64,000 nucleotides of DNA, taken from the NCBI GenBank assembly GCA_965219175.1, contig CBDCNI010000001.1:992001-1056000 (forward strand). Reading direction: 5' to 3'. Under the pieces are notes generated by a model that searched no databases, was not told the origin of the DNA, and saw nothing but the letters and a program-made list of their open reading frames with translations. The stretch is from JBBPZK01 sp965219175 (GTDB lineage Bacteria; Actinomycetota; Rubrobacteria; Rubrobacterales; Rubrobacteraceae). The translations under genes were made by a program, and so were the position numbers. How positions within the stretch are numbered: position 1 is the first letter of the stretch; every line of letters starts with the position of its first letter. Below are positions 50,016 through 58,657 of this stretch, piece after piece.

Positions 50016-50028
50016 GAAGGAGACAACG

Positions 50029-50799
50029 ATGGGAACACGTTTGGAGGGCAAGACGGCGCTGGTTACAGGGGCCACCAGCAACATAGGGCGGGCGATCGCT
50101 ACGGCATTTGCCGCAGAGGGGGCGCACGTCGTCGTCACCGGACGCAGCGATGAGCGTGGCGCTGAGGTCATCGAGGGGATCCAGGAGGCCGGGGGTAAGG
50201 CGGACTTCATCCAGGCAGACCTCGACGGCTCCGCCAAAGCGTCACATGAGTTGGCTGCCGAGGCCAATCGCTTGCTTGGCGGGCGCATCGACATACTGGT
50301 CAACAACGCTGGTATCTTCCCACCGAACGCGACGCCCGACACTGATGAGGCGCTACTCGACCAAGTGTACGCGGTCAACGTCAAAGCGCCGTTCCTGCTC
50401 ACGGGCGTCGTCGCGCCAGAGATGGCCGCGCGCGGTGAGGGAGCCATCATCAACCTCGGCTCCTGGCTGGCGCGCCTGGGCATCCCGGCCGCATCGGCCT
50501 ACAATGCCACCAAGGGCGCCTTGGAGACGCTTACCCGCGATTGGGCGGCAGAGTTCGGCCCGGCCGGCGTGCGCGTGAACGCCATCGCCCCGGGCGTCAT
50601 TCAGAACTCGACGTTCGGTGGCGCTCCTGAGGGCGCGGATCTGTCGATGAAGGGCACGCCTGTCGGCACCAGCGGACCTCCCGAGGCCATCGCGCACGCC
50701 GCCGTCTACCTGGCAAGCGACGAGGCGGCATTCGTGTACGGGAGCGTCATCGATGTGGACGGCGGCCGCGGCAGCGTCGCGGTGGTAGGTGCAGGCTGA
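50029..50799 (+). CDS. Short-chain dehydrogenase/reductase
   Basis: A 256-residue classical SDR: TGATSNIGRAIA, NNAGIF, Ser in NLGSWLARLG, YNATKGAL, and a C-terminal YLASDEAAFVYGSVIDVDGG of the FabG type. Substrate is unknown. GAAGGAG precedes the ATG. Its wording and codon choice (more GCG/GGC, CGC) look somewhat unlike the cob genes nearby, possibly acquired with the tetR gene; this is impression only. Confidence 0.85.
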   Translation: MGTRLEGKTALVTGATSNIGRAIATAFAAEGAHVVVTGRSDERGAEVIEGIQEAGGKADFIQADLDGSAKASHELAAEANRLLGGRIDILVNNAGIFPPNATPDTDEALLDQVYAVNVKAPFLLTGVVAPEMAARGEGAIINLGSWLARLGIPAASAYNATKGALETLTRDWAAEFGPAGVRVNAIAPGVIQNSTFGGAPEGADLSMKGTPVGTSGPPEAIAHAAVYLASDEAAFVYGSVIDVDGGRGSVAVVGAG

Positions 50800-50879
50800 T
50801 GGAAAGAGAAATACGCACTATGGGTGCCCACTGAAAGCCGAGGTGGTAGTCACCTGAACTACCCGCTAAGATCCACCCG

Positions 50880-50908
50880 CCGGGATGGGTACGATGACTC
50901 CATCCCGG
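50880..50908. terminator. Hairpin between SDR and F420-type oxidoreductase genes
   Basis: CCGGGATGG (50880-50888) pairs with CCATCCCGG (50900-50908). No T tract follows. It may terminate the SDR transcript. The rest of 50800-50972 shows nothing recognisable. Confidence 0.45.
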
Positions 50909-50972
50909 ATGCGGCGGTCCTCATCGCCGCCGCTCAAATGCCTGAGAAATGCGAGAACTGTAAGGAGACCGT

Positions 50973-51851
50973 ATGAAATTGGGAATACACTTCGCGAACT
51001 TCACGCTACCAGGGTCTCCGGAGTCCCTGGCGCCGACTTTGGCCGCCACGGCCCGCGCCGCCGATGAGGGGGGCGCATCGAACTTCACTCTGATGGACCA
51101 CTGGTTCCAGATGGAGAGCCTTGCTACCGTCCAGGACCCGATGCTTGAGGGGTACACTTCGCTCGGCTTTCTGGCCGGACAAACACAGCGCATCACGCTT
51201 GGCCTCCTGGTCACCGGCGTGACCTACCGTCACCCTGGGCTGCTGGCAAAGATCGTGTCTACTCTGGATGTCCTCTCCGGTGGCCGGGCCTTGCTCGGCA
51301 TCGGGGCGGCGTGGTACGAACGTGAGCACGAAGGTCTCGGTGTGCTGTTCCCACCCGTCAGTGAACGATTCGAAATGTTGGAAGAGACGCTTCAGATCTG
51401 CCGTCAGATGTGGAGTGGCGATGATGGGCCGTATGAGGGCCGTCACTATCAACTGGCGGAGACGATCTGCGAGCCCCGACCGATTCAGCAGCCGGGACCC
51501 AATATCCTCATCGGGGGCGGCGGCGAACGCAAGACCCTCAAATTCGTCGCGCGCTATGCTGATGCCTGCAACCTGTTCGCCTCCGAGCCGGAGGTGGTGA
51601 AACACAAGATCGAGGCGCTGGATCGTCACTGCGAAGCCGAGGACCGGGATGCCGCGAGCATCGAAAAGACCATCATCACTGGCTCCGATCCACTCGACGA
51701 CGTGGATGCCTTCATGTCCAGCATGGAAGAGTATGCCAGGCTCGGTGTCGAGAAGGTCTGGGTCGGACCGCCCGGCCCGGACCCGGCGGCCTGGGTCGCA
51801 CGGGTCACGGAGAAGGTCGTCCCCAAGCTAACAGAACTTGGCGCAGCGTAG
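50973..51851 (+). CDS. LLM-class F420-dependent oxidoreductase
   Basis: The 292-residue luciferase-like monooxygenase-family protein has MKLGIHFANFTLPG, TLMDHWFQME, ITLGLLVTGVTYRHPGLLAKIVSTLDVLSGGRALLGIGAAWYEREHEGLG and PNILIGGGGERKTLKFVARYADACNLF. Actinobacterial members mostly use F420. Substrate unknown. GTAAGGAGA lies upstream of the ATG. Its relation to the preceding SDR is uncertain because of the hairpin between them. Confidence 0.88.
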   Translation: MKLGIHFANFTLPGSPESLAPTLAATARAADEGGASNFTLMDHWFQMESLATVQDPMLEGYTSLGFLAGQTQRITLGLLVTGVTYRHPGLLAKIVSTLDVLSGGRALLGIGAAWYEREHEGLGVLFPPVSERFEMLEETLQICRQMWSGDDGPYEGRHYQLAETICEPRPIQQPGPNILIGGGGERKTLKFVARYADACNLFASEPEVVKHKIEALDRHCEAEDRDAASIEKTIITGSDPLDDVDAFMSSMEEYARLGVEKVWVGPPGPDPAAWVARVTEKVVPKLTELGAA

Positions 51852-51969
51852 ACCACAACAACCAACTTCCCGAGACTATCTCCTCCAGAAAGCCGGCCGT
51901 CCTCCAGATCAGTTACCTCTGACGACAGGCAAGATATCGCCCGGACGGTTGACTCGCGCGAGACATGCG

Positions 51970-52150
51970 GATATCCTGGTCAACGGTAAGAGAGTGGGCG
52001 AAGGGGTCCAGGAAGCCGGTTGGAGGCCGGCGCGGTCCCGCCACTGTAGCCGGGGAGCCAGAGTCCCGAGAAGAGGCCACTGCGGCTCGTAGCATAGCCG
52101 CGGGAAGGCCGGGACGAGGGCGAACATCCGGGAGCCAGGAGACTGTCTTT
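51970..52150 (+). ncRNA. Cobalamin riboswitch
   Basis: Recognisable parts of the B12 aptamer are AGGAAGCCGGT (about 52010-52020), GGCCGGCGCGGTCCCGCCAC then TGTAGCCGGGGAGCC (about 52025-52059), and the late GGAGCCAGGAGAC near 52131-52143. The spacing fits a roughly 180-base AdoCbl aptamer; the exact ends are estimated. The stretch 52151-52200 contains AAGGAGG for cbtB and a CCGGGGCGAGGACCCCG hairpin, consistent with control of translation. It should shut the cobalamin operon when B12 is plentiful. Confidence 0.88.
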
Positions 52151-52202
52151 TCGCCTGTAAACAAGTCCGACCGGGGCGAGGACCCCGAGAAGGAGGTCAA
52201 AG

Positions 52203-52418
52203 ATGCAGAGGGATACCCTCGTAGATCACGGCTCCGCAAGTGTACTGTCACCCCGGAGTTGGCTCCTGGCGGCTTTATTGGTCGCGGCGCTTCTCGTTTT
52301 GCTACTTTCCAGCGGAGCGCTCCTGACTCCCCTGGTAGGACACGCCGGGACGATATCCAACTACGTCCACGAGTTCACCCACGACGGCCGTCACCTGCTG
52401 GCCGTTCCCTGCCACTAG
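52203..52418 (+). CDS. cbtB: Cobalt transporter subunit CbtB
   Basis: A 71-residue protein with one membrane span (about residues 20-42) and the characteristic C-terminal histidine-rich end HEFTHDGRHLLAVPCH, a likely metal-binding site. CbtB pairs with CbtA in B12-regulated cobalt uptake. AAGGAGG precedes the ATG, immediately after the riboswitch. Confidence 0.9.
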   Translation: MQRDTLVDHGSASVLSPRSWLLAALLVAALLVLLLSSGALLTPLVGHAGTISNYVHEFTHDGRHLLAVPCH

Positions 52419-52426
52419 AAGATCCG

Positions 52427-53140
52427 GTGCCCACAGCCATATACCTGCGTCGCGGGCTGGCCGCCGGTCTGCTCGCGGGCCTGCTTGCGGGTCTCTTCGC
52501 GTTCTTCGTCGGGGAACCGCTGCTCGACCGGGCGGTAGCCATCGAGGAACACGCCTCAGCCGCCTCCGGCGCCCACGGCCAGGAACTGGTCAGCCGCGCG
52601 GCCCAAAAGATCGGACTTTTTGTCGCGACCGGTGCTACCGGCCTCTTTGTAGGAGGCCTGTTCGGCCTTGCGTTCGCGTATTTTAGGGATCGACTTTCCA
52701 CCGGGAGCGATTGGATGCGGAGCCTGTCGCTGGCTGCCGTGTCGTTTGTCGGGCTCGCTTTTATCCCCTTCCTGAAATATCCGGCCAACCCGCCTTCCGT
52801 CGGAGACCCGGCGACGATCGGGACGCGCACCGCCGCTTACCTGGCGCTTATCGGGCTCTCACTGCTCTCCATACTCGCCGCCTGGTTTGCCTCCCGAAAC
52901 CTCCGAAAGAGAGGCGTGAGCCAACCCGCCCGGCAGGTGATGGTCGGGCTCGAACTAGTGGTCGTCGTGGCGGTGCTGTTCGTGGTGCTTCCACCGGCCG
53001 CTGACCCTGGGAAGTTCCCGGCGGGGCTTCTGTGGAGCTTCCGGCTCTCTTCCATTGGAACGCAGGTCGTGTTGTGGACGGGGATCGGGGTTCTCTTCGG
53101 AGCTTTGTGCGAGCGGGCGAACCGGAAGGAGGCGCTCTGA
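52427..53140 (+). CDS. cbtA: Cobalt transporter subunit CbtA
   Basis: The 237-residue membrane protein has five to six spans, starting with YLRRGLAAGLLAGLLAGLFAFFVGEPLLDRA, then conserved TGLFVGGLFGLAF and FLKYPANPPSVGDPATI, and PAADPGKFPAGLLWSFRLSSIGTQ, a segment typical of CbtA. GTG 52427 is the start; longer frames run through the riboswitch and are rejected. Its stop overlaps the first codon of cobQ. Confidence 0.9.
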   Translation: MPTAIYLRRGLAAGLLAGLLAGLFAFFVGEPLLDRAVAIEEHASAASGAHGQELVSRAAQKIGLFVATGATGLFVGGLFGLAFAYFRDRLSTGSDWMRSLSLAAVSFVGLAFIPFLKYPANPPSVGDPATIGTRTAAYLALIGLSLLSILAAWFASRNLRKRGVSQPARQVMVGLELVVVVAVLFVVLPPAADPGKFPAGLLWSFRLSSIGTQVVLWTGIGVLFGALCERANRKEAL

Positions 53141-54714
53141 ACGGCGCGCTCCTGGTAGCCGGGACCCACTCGGACGCGGGCAAGAGCGTGGTGGTGGCTG
53201 GGATCTGCCGCTGGCTCTCCCGCGAGGGCGTCTCGGTCGCGCCGTTCAAGGCCCAGAACATGGCGCTCAACTCCTTCGTGACGCTCGACGGGGCGGAGAT
53301 AGGACGAGCCCAGGCAGCCCAGGCCGCCGCCGCGAACGTGGAGCCCGAGGCGGCCATGAACCCCATCCTCCTAAAGCCGTCGGCGGAGAGCCGGACTCAG
53401 GTCATAGTGCGCGGCAAGCCGATGACGATGGCGACGGCAAAGAGTTATCAGGGGATGAAGCGGGACCTGCTGCCGGTCGTCCTGGAGTCGCTGGAGGACT
53501 TGCGGCGCCGGTTCGAGGTCGTTGTCTGCGAGGGGGCCGGGAGCCCGGCGGAGATCAACCTTAGACCCTACGACCTGGCGAATATGGGCCTCGCGCGGGC
53601 TGCGGAACTTCCTGTCGTCCTCGTCGGAGATATAGATAGGGGCGGGCTTTTCGCCAGCCTCTTCGGGACGCTGGCGCTGCTCTCATCGGACGACCAGAGG
53701 CTCGTCGGCGGCTTTGTAGTCAACAAGTTCCGGGGCGACCCTTCGGTCCTCGCGCCGGGTTTGCGGCAGATGAGCGGGCTCACGGGACGGCCTTTCCTCG
53801 GGACGCTGCCTTTCGTGCGGGGGCTCGAGATCGACGGTGAGGACTCTCTCGGCCTCGACGTGCCGCGCGAGGTGAAGCCGCCGCTCGGCGGAGATGTTTT
53901 GCGGGTGGCGGTCGTCAGGCTCGGTAGGATCAGCAACTTCACCGACTTCGACGCCCTCGCCCACGAACCGGGCGTCTCCGTCCGCTTCACCGAATCATCA
54001 GCCGAAATACTCGGCGCCGACCTCGCCATAATCCCCGGCACTAAAGCGACCGTGGAAGACCTGAATAATCTCCGCGCCCACGGTCTTGACCGGGCCATCA
54101 CCGAACGCGCCGCCCGCGGCCTGCCGACGCTCGGTATCTGCGGCGGATACCAGATGCTCGGCGAGCGCATCACCGACCCCGGCGGCGTCGAGAGCGCGGA
54201 GCCCGAAACCACCGGACTCGGGCTTTTGTCGGTCGAGACGGTCTTCGAGTCCGAGAAGCTGCTCGCGCGTCCCGCCGGGCGGGCGCCGGGGTTCGGAAAC
54301 GCCGAAGTCTCGGGGTATGAGATCCGCCACGGGCGTGTCGAGCGGCGCGGCGGTGAAGCTCTCTTTATCGCTGATGGGCTCGATGAAGGCTGCGTCTCCG
54401 GCAACGTAATCGGAGCATCCTGGCACGGCGTTCTAGAGTCTGACGGCTTCCGGCGGGCGCTTCTTTCGTGGGTGGCGGAGTGTCGCGGTCTCGACTGGGT
54501 TCCGGGTGAAGACTCGTTCGCGGAAGCCCGCGAGGAGCAGTTCGAGAAGCTCGGAGACCTCATCGCCGGGAACGTCGACCGGGAGGGGCTGCTGCGCTTG
54601 ATCGAGGACGGAACTCCCGCCGGATTGCCTTTCATCCCGCCCGGAGCCCCGGAACACGAGCCGGACGAGACTAACGCCCACCTGCAAGCCCGAGAACTCG
54701 CCACCGGGACCTAG
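53137..54714 (+). CDS. cobQ: Cobyric acid synthase, apparently starting at CTG
   Basis: The 525-residue amidotransferase-synthetase has NGALLVAGTHSDAGKSVVVAGIC (nucleotide loop), PFKAQNMALNS, and C-terminal GATase parts GICGGYQMLG (Cys nucleophile) and GNVIGASWHG. It amidates cobyrinic diamide to cobyric acid. AAGGAGG lies 4-5 bases before CTG 53137, which overlaps the cbtA stop as CTGA, matching the ATGA/GTGA/TTGA couplings elsewhere in the operon. The alternative in-frame GTG codons (53032, 53074, 53107) lack ribosome sites and add residues absent from the family start. I therefore call a CTG start. Confidence 0.85.
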   Translation: MNGALLVAGTHSDAGKSVVVAGICRWLSREGVSVAPFKAQNMALNSFVTLDGAEIGRAQAAQAAAANVEPEAAMNPILLKPSAESRTQVIVRGKPMTMATAKSYQGMKRDLLPVVLESLEDLRRRFEVVVCEGAGSPAEINLRPYDLANMGLARAAELPVVLVGDIDRGGLFASLFGTLALLSSDDQRLVGGFVVNKFRGDPSVLAPGLRQMSGLTGRPFLGTLPFVRGLEIDGEDSLGLDVPREVKPPLGGDVLRVAVVRLGRISNFTDFDALAHEPGVSVRFTESSAEILGADLAIIPGTKATVEDLNNLRAHGLDRAITERAARGLPTLGICGGYQMLGERITDPGGVESAEPETTGLGLLSVETVFESEKLLARPAGRAPGFGNAEVSGYEIRHGRVERRGGEALFIADGLDEGCVSGNVIGASWHGVLESDGFRRALLSWVAECRGLDWVPGEDSFAEAREEQFEKLGDLIAGNVDREGLLRLIEDGTPAGLPFIPPGAPEHEPDETNAHLQARELATGT

Positions 54715-54725
54715 AAAGGATACGC

Positions 54726-57700
54726 TTGCTTCTTTTCCTGACAACCGCCGACACGGAGATACTCGCCGCCGCCAGGGCCGCCGAAGCTCTCCCGGAGGAC
54801 TTCCCGCCCGTACGTTGCGCCAACCCGGTCAAGCTCGGGGATGACGGAAGGTTCCTCAATGAAGTCTTGCCGGAGGCGCGGGTGGTCGTGGTACGGCTCC
54901 TCGGTGGCCGACGGGCGTGGCCGGAAGGCCTGGACAGTTTGCGGAGCCGGTGCGAAGAGCTAGGAGTTCCGCTGCTCGCGTTCGGCGGCGAGGCGGAGCC
55001 CGATGCGGAACTTACCGCCCTCTCGACCGCCCCATCCGGCGTGGTCGCGGAAGCTTTCGAGTACCTGCGCCACGGTGGGGTCGCCAACACGGAGAACTTG
55101 CTGCGCTTCGTCGCGGACACACTACTTTTGGAGGGTTACGGCTTCGAGCCGCCCTCTCCGCTGCCGGACTACGGCGTCTACCATCCGCGAGTCGCGGCGG
55201 GCTCTACGCTGGAGGACTTGGTCTCGTTGCACGACTCTGGAAAGCCTACAGTCGGGGTCGTCTTCTACCGCGCCCACTGGATGAGCGGGAACACAGCTTT
55301 CGTCGACGCGCTGGTCGAAGCGTTGGAGGAAGCCGGAGCGAATGCGCTTCCCGTCTACTGCTACTCTCTCAGGTCGGTTGCGGATGGAGGAGTCCCGGCT
55401 CTTAGCTTGCTCGAAGGCCGCGTAGACTCGCTCGTGACGACAGTATTAGCCGGGGGTGGCTCGAATGCTGCCGACGCGCACCGCGAGGGATCTCCCGAAG
55501 AGTGGCTGGAGTGGGAAGTCCCAGCGCTGGAAGAACTTGGCGTGCCGGTGGTTCAGGGGATCTCGACGACCTCCTCGCGCGAGACCTGGACAAAGTCAGG
55601 CTCGGGACTTTCGCCGCTCGACACCGCCTGGCAGGTCGCCATCCCCGAGTTCGACGGTAGGATCATCGGCGTCCCGTTCTCTTTTAAGGAGCGCATGGAG
55701 AAAGGATCGACCGTCGGCGCGCCGCTCACCGTCTACCGGGCCGACCCGGAGCGAACGCGGCGGCTTGCCGGGCTCGCGGCACGCTTCGCACGACTCGGCC
55801 GTATCCCGAACGGCGAGAAGAAGGTTGCGATCTTACTCTCCAACTACCCGACCAAGCACTCGCGAGTCGGCAACGCCGTCGGCCTCGACACGCCGAGGAG
55901 CGCCATAGAGCTTCTGGACGCTATGTGCGAGGCGGGTTACCTGGTGGAGGGAGTGCCGGAAGAGGGTGACGCCCTGATCCACGCCCTGATAGCCGCCGGC
56001 GGCCACGACCTTGAATTCCTGACCGAAGAGCAGTTACAAAGCGCCATCGGTCGCCTGGATACGAAACGCTATGCTGAGTGGTTCGACCGGCTGCCGGAGG
56101 ACTTGCGGGCGGAGGTCGAGGAGCACTGGGGACCGCCTCCGGGGGATCTCTACGTGAGTGGAGATGAGTTCGTGGTTGCGGGGCTCCGTTTCGGGAACGT
56201 GTTCGTCGGCATCCAGCCGCCGCGGGGCTTCGGGGAGAACCCCATAGCTATCTACCACGACCCGGACCTTCCCCCGACCCACCACTACCTGGCCGCCTAC
56301 TGGTGGCTGATTGAGGAGTACGGGACCGACGCCGTCGTCCACCTCGGCAAGCATGGGACCCTCGAATGGTTGCCGGGCAAGTCTCTCGGGCTCTCCGCCT
56401 CCTGCGCCCCGGATGCCGCGCTTCGCGACGTGCCGCTCTTCTACCCGTTCGTCGTTAACGATCCGGGCGAGGGTACGCAGGCGAAGAGACGGGCGCACGC
56501 CTGCGTTATAGACCACTTGATCCCCCCGATGGAGCGAGCTGAGACCTATGATGACCTCGCGAAGCTGGAGCAACTCCTGGACGAGTACTATCAGGTGGAG
56601 ACCCTCGACCCCTCCAAGCTACCCGCCATCCGCGTCCAGATCTGGGAGACTCTGCGCGACGCCGAGCTTCACCGCGACCTCGGCGTCGAGGAGCCGCCCG
56701 AAGAGTTCAGCGACTTCCTGACCCATGTCGACGGCTACCTCTGCGAGATAAAAGACCTCCCCATTCGTGGTGGTCTCCACGTCCTCGGCGAGCCTCCGAA
56801 AGACGAGGCGCTGCGCCACCTCCTAGCCGCCATCCTCCGCCTCGGAGCGGGCGAAGTCCCCGGCCTTCGCCGAGCCGTCGGGAGCGCCTACGGCCTCGAC
56901 GAACGAACCCTCTCCGAGAACGGTGGCGCGAGGATGGAAGTACCGGAAAAGCTGATAGAGCGGTTCCCCGGCCCAGGTGTCTCCGTCACCGCCTCCGACC
57001 TCCTCGACCGGCTGGAAGAAGCCCAACAAAAGTTGCTCCTCGGGATGGAAAAGAACTCCTGGCAGCCCGGAGCCGCCGCAATGGTCTGCGAAGAGACGCT
57101 AGGTGTCACGGACGCCGGTGTCGCTCGCACTCTGGAATTTGCCGCGAAGGAAGTCGTGCCGCGCCTCCTCCGCACCCCGGACGAGATGGGCAATCTCCTG
57201 CGGGGTCTCGAAGGCGGCTACGTGCCGGCCGGGCCATCCGGTTCACCGACGCGAGGTTTGATCAACGTCCTTCCTACGGGCCGCAACTTCTATTCCGTGG
57301 ACCCGAAGGCGCTTCCCTCGCGGCTCTCGTGGGAAGTCGGGTGGGATCTTGCGGAGGACTTGCTGGGGCGGCATCTCGAAGAGGAAGGACGCTACCCGGA
57401 GACCGTCGGGATAGTTGTGTGGGGAACGGCGGCGATGCGCACCCAGGGAGACGATATCGCGGAGGTCCTGGCTCTCCTCGGCGTCCGTCCCGTGTGGAAC
57501 GAGGAGTCGCGGCGCGTCACCGGGTTGGAGGTCATTCCACCCGAGGAACTTGGCCGTCCGAGGGTGGACGTGAACGTGAGGATCAGTGGCTTCTTCCGGG
57601 ACGCTTTCCCAAATTTGATCTCCTTGATGGACGATGCCGTCCGAATCGTAGCCGCCCTCAAAGAACCGGACGAGACGAACTTCGTAAAGAAACACGCTGA

Positions 57701-58463
57701 CGAAGAGAAAGGCGCCGGGGCCGACGAACGCCGGGCAACCACGCGCATCTTCGGGTCCAAACCCGGCGCTTATGGAGCCGGACTACTGCCCCTCATGGAC
57801 GCGCAGAACTGGAGGGACGATAAGGACCTGGCCGAGGTTTACGCCGTCTGGGGAGGATATGCCTATGGTAAAGGGTTAGATGGCGTTGAGGCGCGAGAGG
57901 CGATGGAGTCGAACCTGCGACGCACGGAGGTCGCGGTAAAGAACATAGACAACCGCGAGCACGACCTCTTCGACTCGGACGACTACTTCCAGTACCACGG
58001 CGGCATGATCGCCGCCGTCCGCGCGCTGACCGGCCGCGACCCGAAGAGCTACATCGGTGACTCGGCCGACCCGTCGAGGGTCAAGACTCGCAGCCTCGCC
58101 GAAGAAGCGAAACGTGTCTTCCGCAGCCGGGTGGCGAACCCAAAGTGGATCTCCGCGATGCAACGCCACGGCTACAAGGGAGCCTTCGAGCTGTCGGCCA
58201 CGGTAGACTACCTCTTCGGCTACGACGCAACCGCGAACGTCGTCGAAGACTGGATGTATCAGGACGTGACCAGGAAGTACGTTCTGGATACGGAGGTGAG
58301 AGACTTCATGCAGCAGTCGAACCCCTGGGCGCTGCGCGCTATCTCCGAACGCCTGCTCGAAGCCGCCGACCGGGGCCTCTGGGCCGACCCCGACCCGCAA
58401 GACCTGGAAGACCTCAAGCGAGCGTACCTGGAGAACGAAGGAATGCTGGAGGAGAGCACTTGA
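54726..58463 (+). CDS. cobN: Cobaltochelatase large subunit CobN
   Basis: The 1245-residue subunit is full length for CobN/ChlH-type chelatases: VGVVFYRAHWMSGNTAFVDAL, VPVVQGISTT, KVAILLSNYPTKHSRVGNAVGLDTP, HLGKHGTLEWLPGKSLGLS and RGLINVLPTGRNFYSVDPKALPS. It inserts cobalt into hydrogenobyrinate diamide with the ATPase subunit encoded two genes on. The TTG start has GAAAGGA upstream, 11 bases after cobQ. The stop overlaps the small membrane gene. Confidence 0.95.
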   Translation: MLLFLTTADTEILAAARAAEALPEDFPPVRCANPVKLGDDGRFLNEVLPEARVVVVRLLGGRRAWPEGLDSLRSRCEELGVPLLAFGGEAEPDAELTALSTAPSGVVAEAFEYLRHGGVANTENLLRFVADTLLLEGYGFEPPSPLPDYGVYHPRVAAGSTLEDLVSLHDSGKPTVGVVFYRAHWMSGNTAFVDALVEALEEAGANALPVYCYSLRSVADGGVPALSLLEGRVDSLVTTVLAGGGSNAADAHREGSPEEWLEWEVPALEELGVPVVQGISTTSSRETWTKSGSGLSPLDTAWQVAIPEFDGRIIGVPFSFKERMEKGSTVGAPLTVYRADPERTRRLAGLAARFARLGRIPNGEKKVAILLSNYPTKHSRVGNAVGLDTPRSAIELLDAMCEAGYLVEGVPEEGDALIHALIAAGGHDLEFLTEEQLQSAIGRLDTKRYAEWFDRLPEDLRAEVEEHWGPPPGDLYVSGDEFVVAGLRFGNVFVGIQPPRGFGENPIAIYHDPDLPPTHHYLAAYWWLIEEYGTDAVVHLGKHGTLEWLPGKSLGLSASCAPDAALRDVPLFYPFVVNDPGEGTQAKRRAHACVIDHLIPPMERAETYDDLAKLEQLLDEYYQVETLDPSKLPAIRVQIWETLRDAELHRDLGVEEPPEEFSDFLTHVDGYLCEIKDLPIRGGLHVLGEPPKDEALRHLLAAILRLGAGEVPGLRRAVGSAYGLDERTLSENGGARMEVPEKLIERFPGPGVSVTASDLLDRLEEAQQKLLLGMEKNSWQPGAAAMVCEETLGVTDAGVARTLEFAAKEVVPRLLRTPDEMGNLLRGLEGGYVPAGPSGSPTRGLINVLPTGRNFYSVDPKALPSRLSWEVGWDLAEDLLGRHLEEEGRYPETVGIVVWGTAAMRTQGDDIAEVLALLGVRPVWNEESRRVTGLEVIPPEELGRPRVDVNVRISGFFRDAFPNLISLMDDAVRIVAALKEPDETNFVKKHADEEKGAGADERRATTRIFGSKPGAYGAGLLPLMDAQNWRDDKDLAEVYAVWGGYAYGKGLDGVEAREAMESNLRRTEVAVKNIDNREHDLFDSDDYFQYHGGMIAAVRALTGRDPKSYIGDSADPSRVKTRSLAEEAKRVFRSRVANPKWISAMQRHGYKGAFELSATVDYLFGYDATANVVEDWMYQDVTRKYVLDTEVRDFMQQSNPWALRAISERLLEAADRGLWADPDPQDLEDLKRAYLENEGMLEEST

Positions 58464-58657
58464 GATTCAACGCGTGGATAAAAGAGCATCCAATGATCTC
58501 GGGCTTTCTAATAGTTTCTGGACCTCTCATCAGCGCACTGTCCGCTAGCAGTTCTAACTCTATTCTGGGTATTCTGGTGCCTGTAGTTCTTTTTGGTCTC
58601 GCAGAGCTTGCGACGATTTACGCATTCTACTCGTACAGTCAGAGGAAAGTCCGTTGA
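58460..58657 (+). CDS. Small two-span membrane protein inside the chelatase operon
   Basis: A 65-residue protein with two hydrophobic segments (about 13-30 and 33-58) and a basic end. Its TTG overlaps the cobN stop (TTGA), with GGAGGAGAG upstream, and its stop overlaps the TTG of the chelatase ATPase gene. Full translational coupling on both sides argues for a real gene. Its bases are distinctly AT-richer than the flanking cob genes. No family is recognised; a link to cobalt handling is inference from position. Confidence 0.7.
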   Translation: MRFNAWIKEHPMISGFLIVSGPLISALSASSSNSILGILVPVVLFGLAELATIYAFYSYSQRKVR

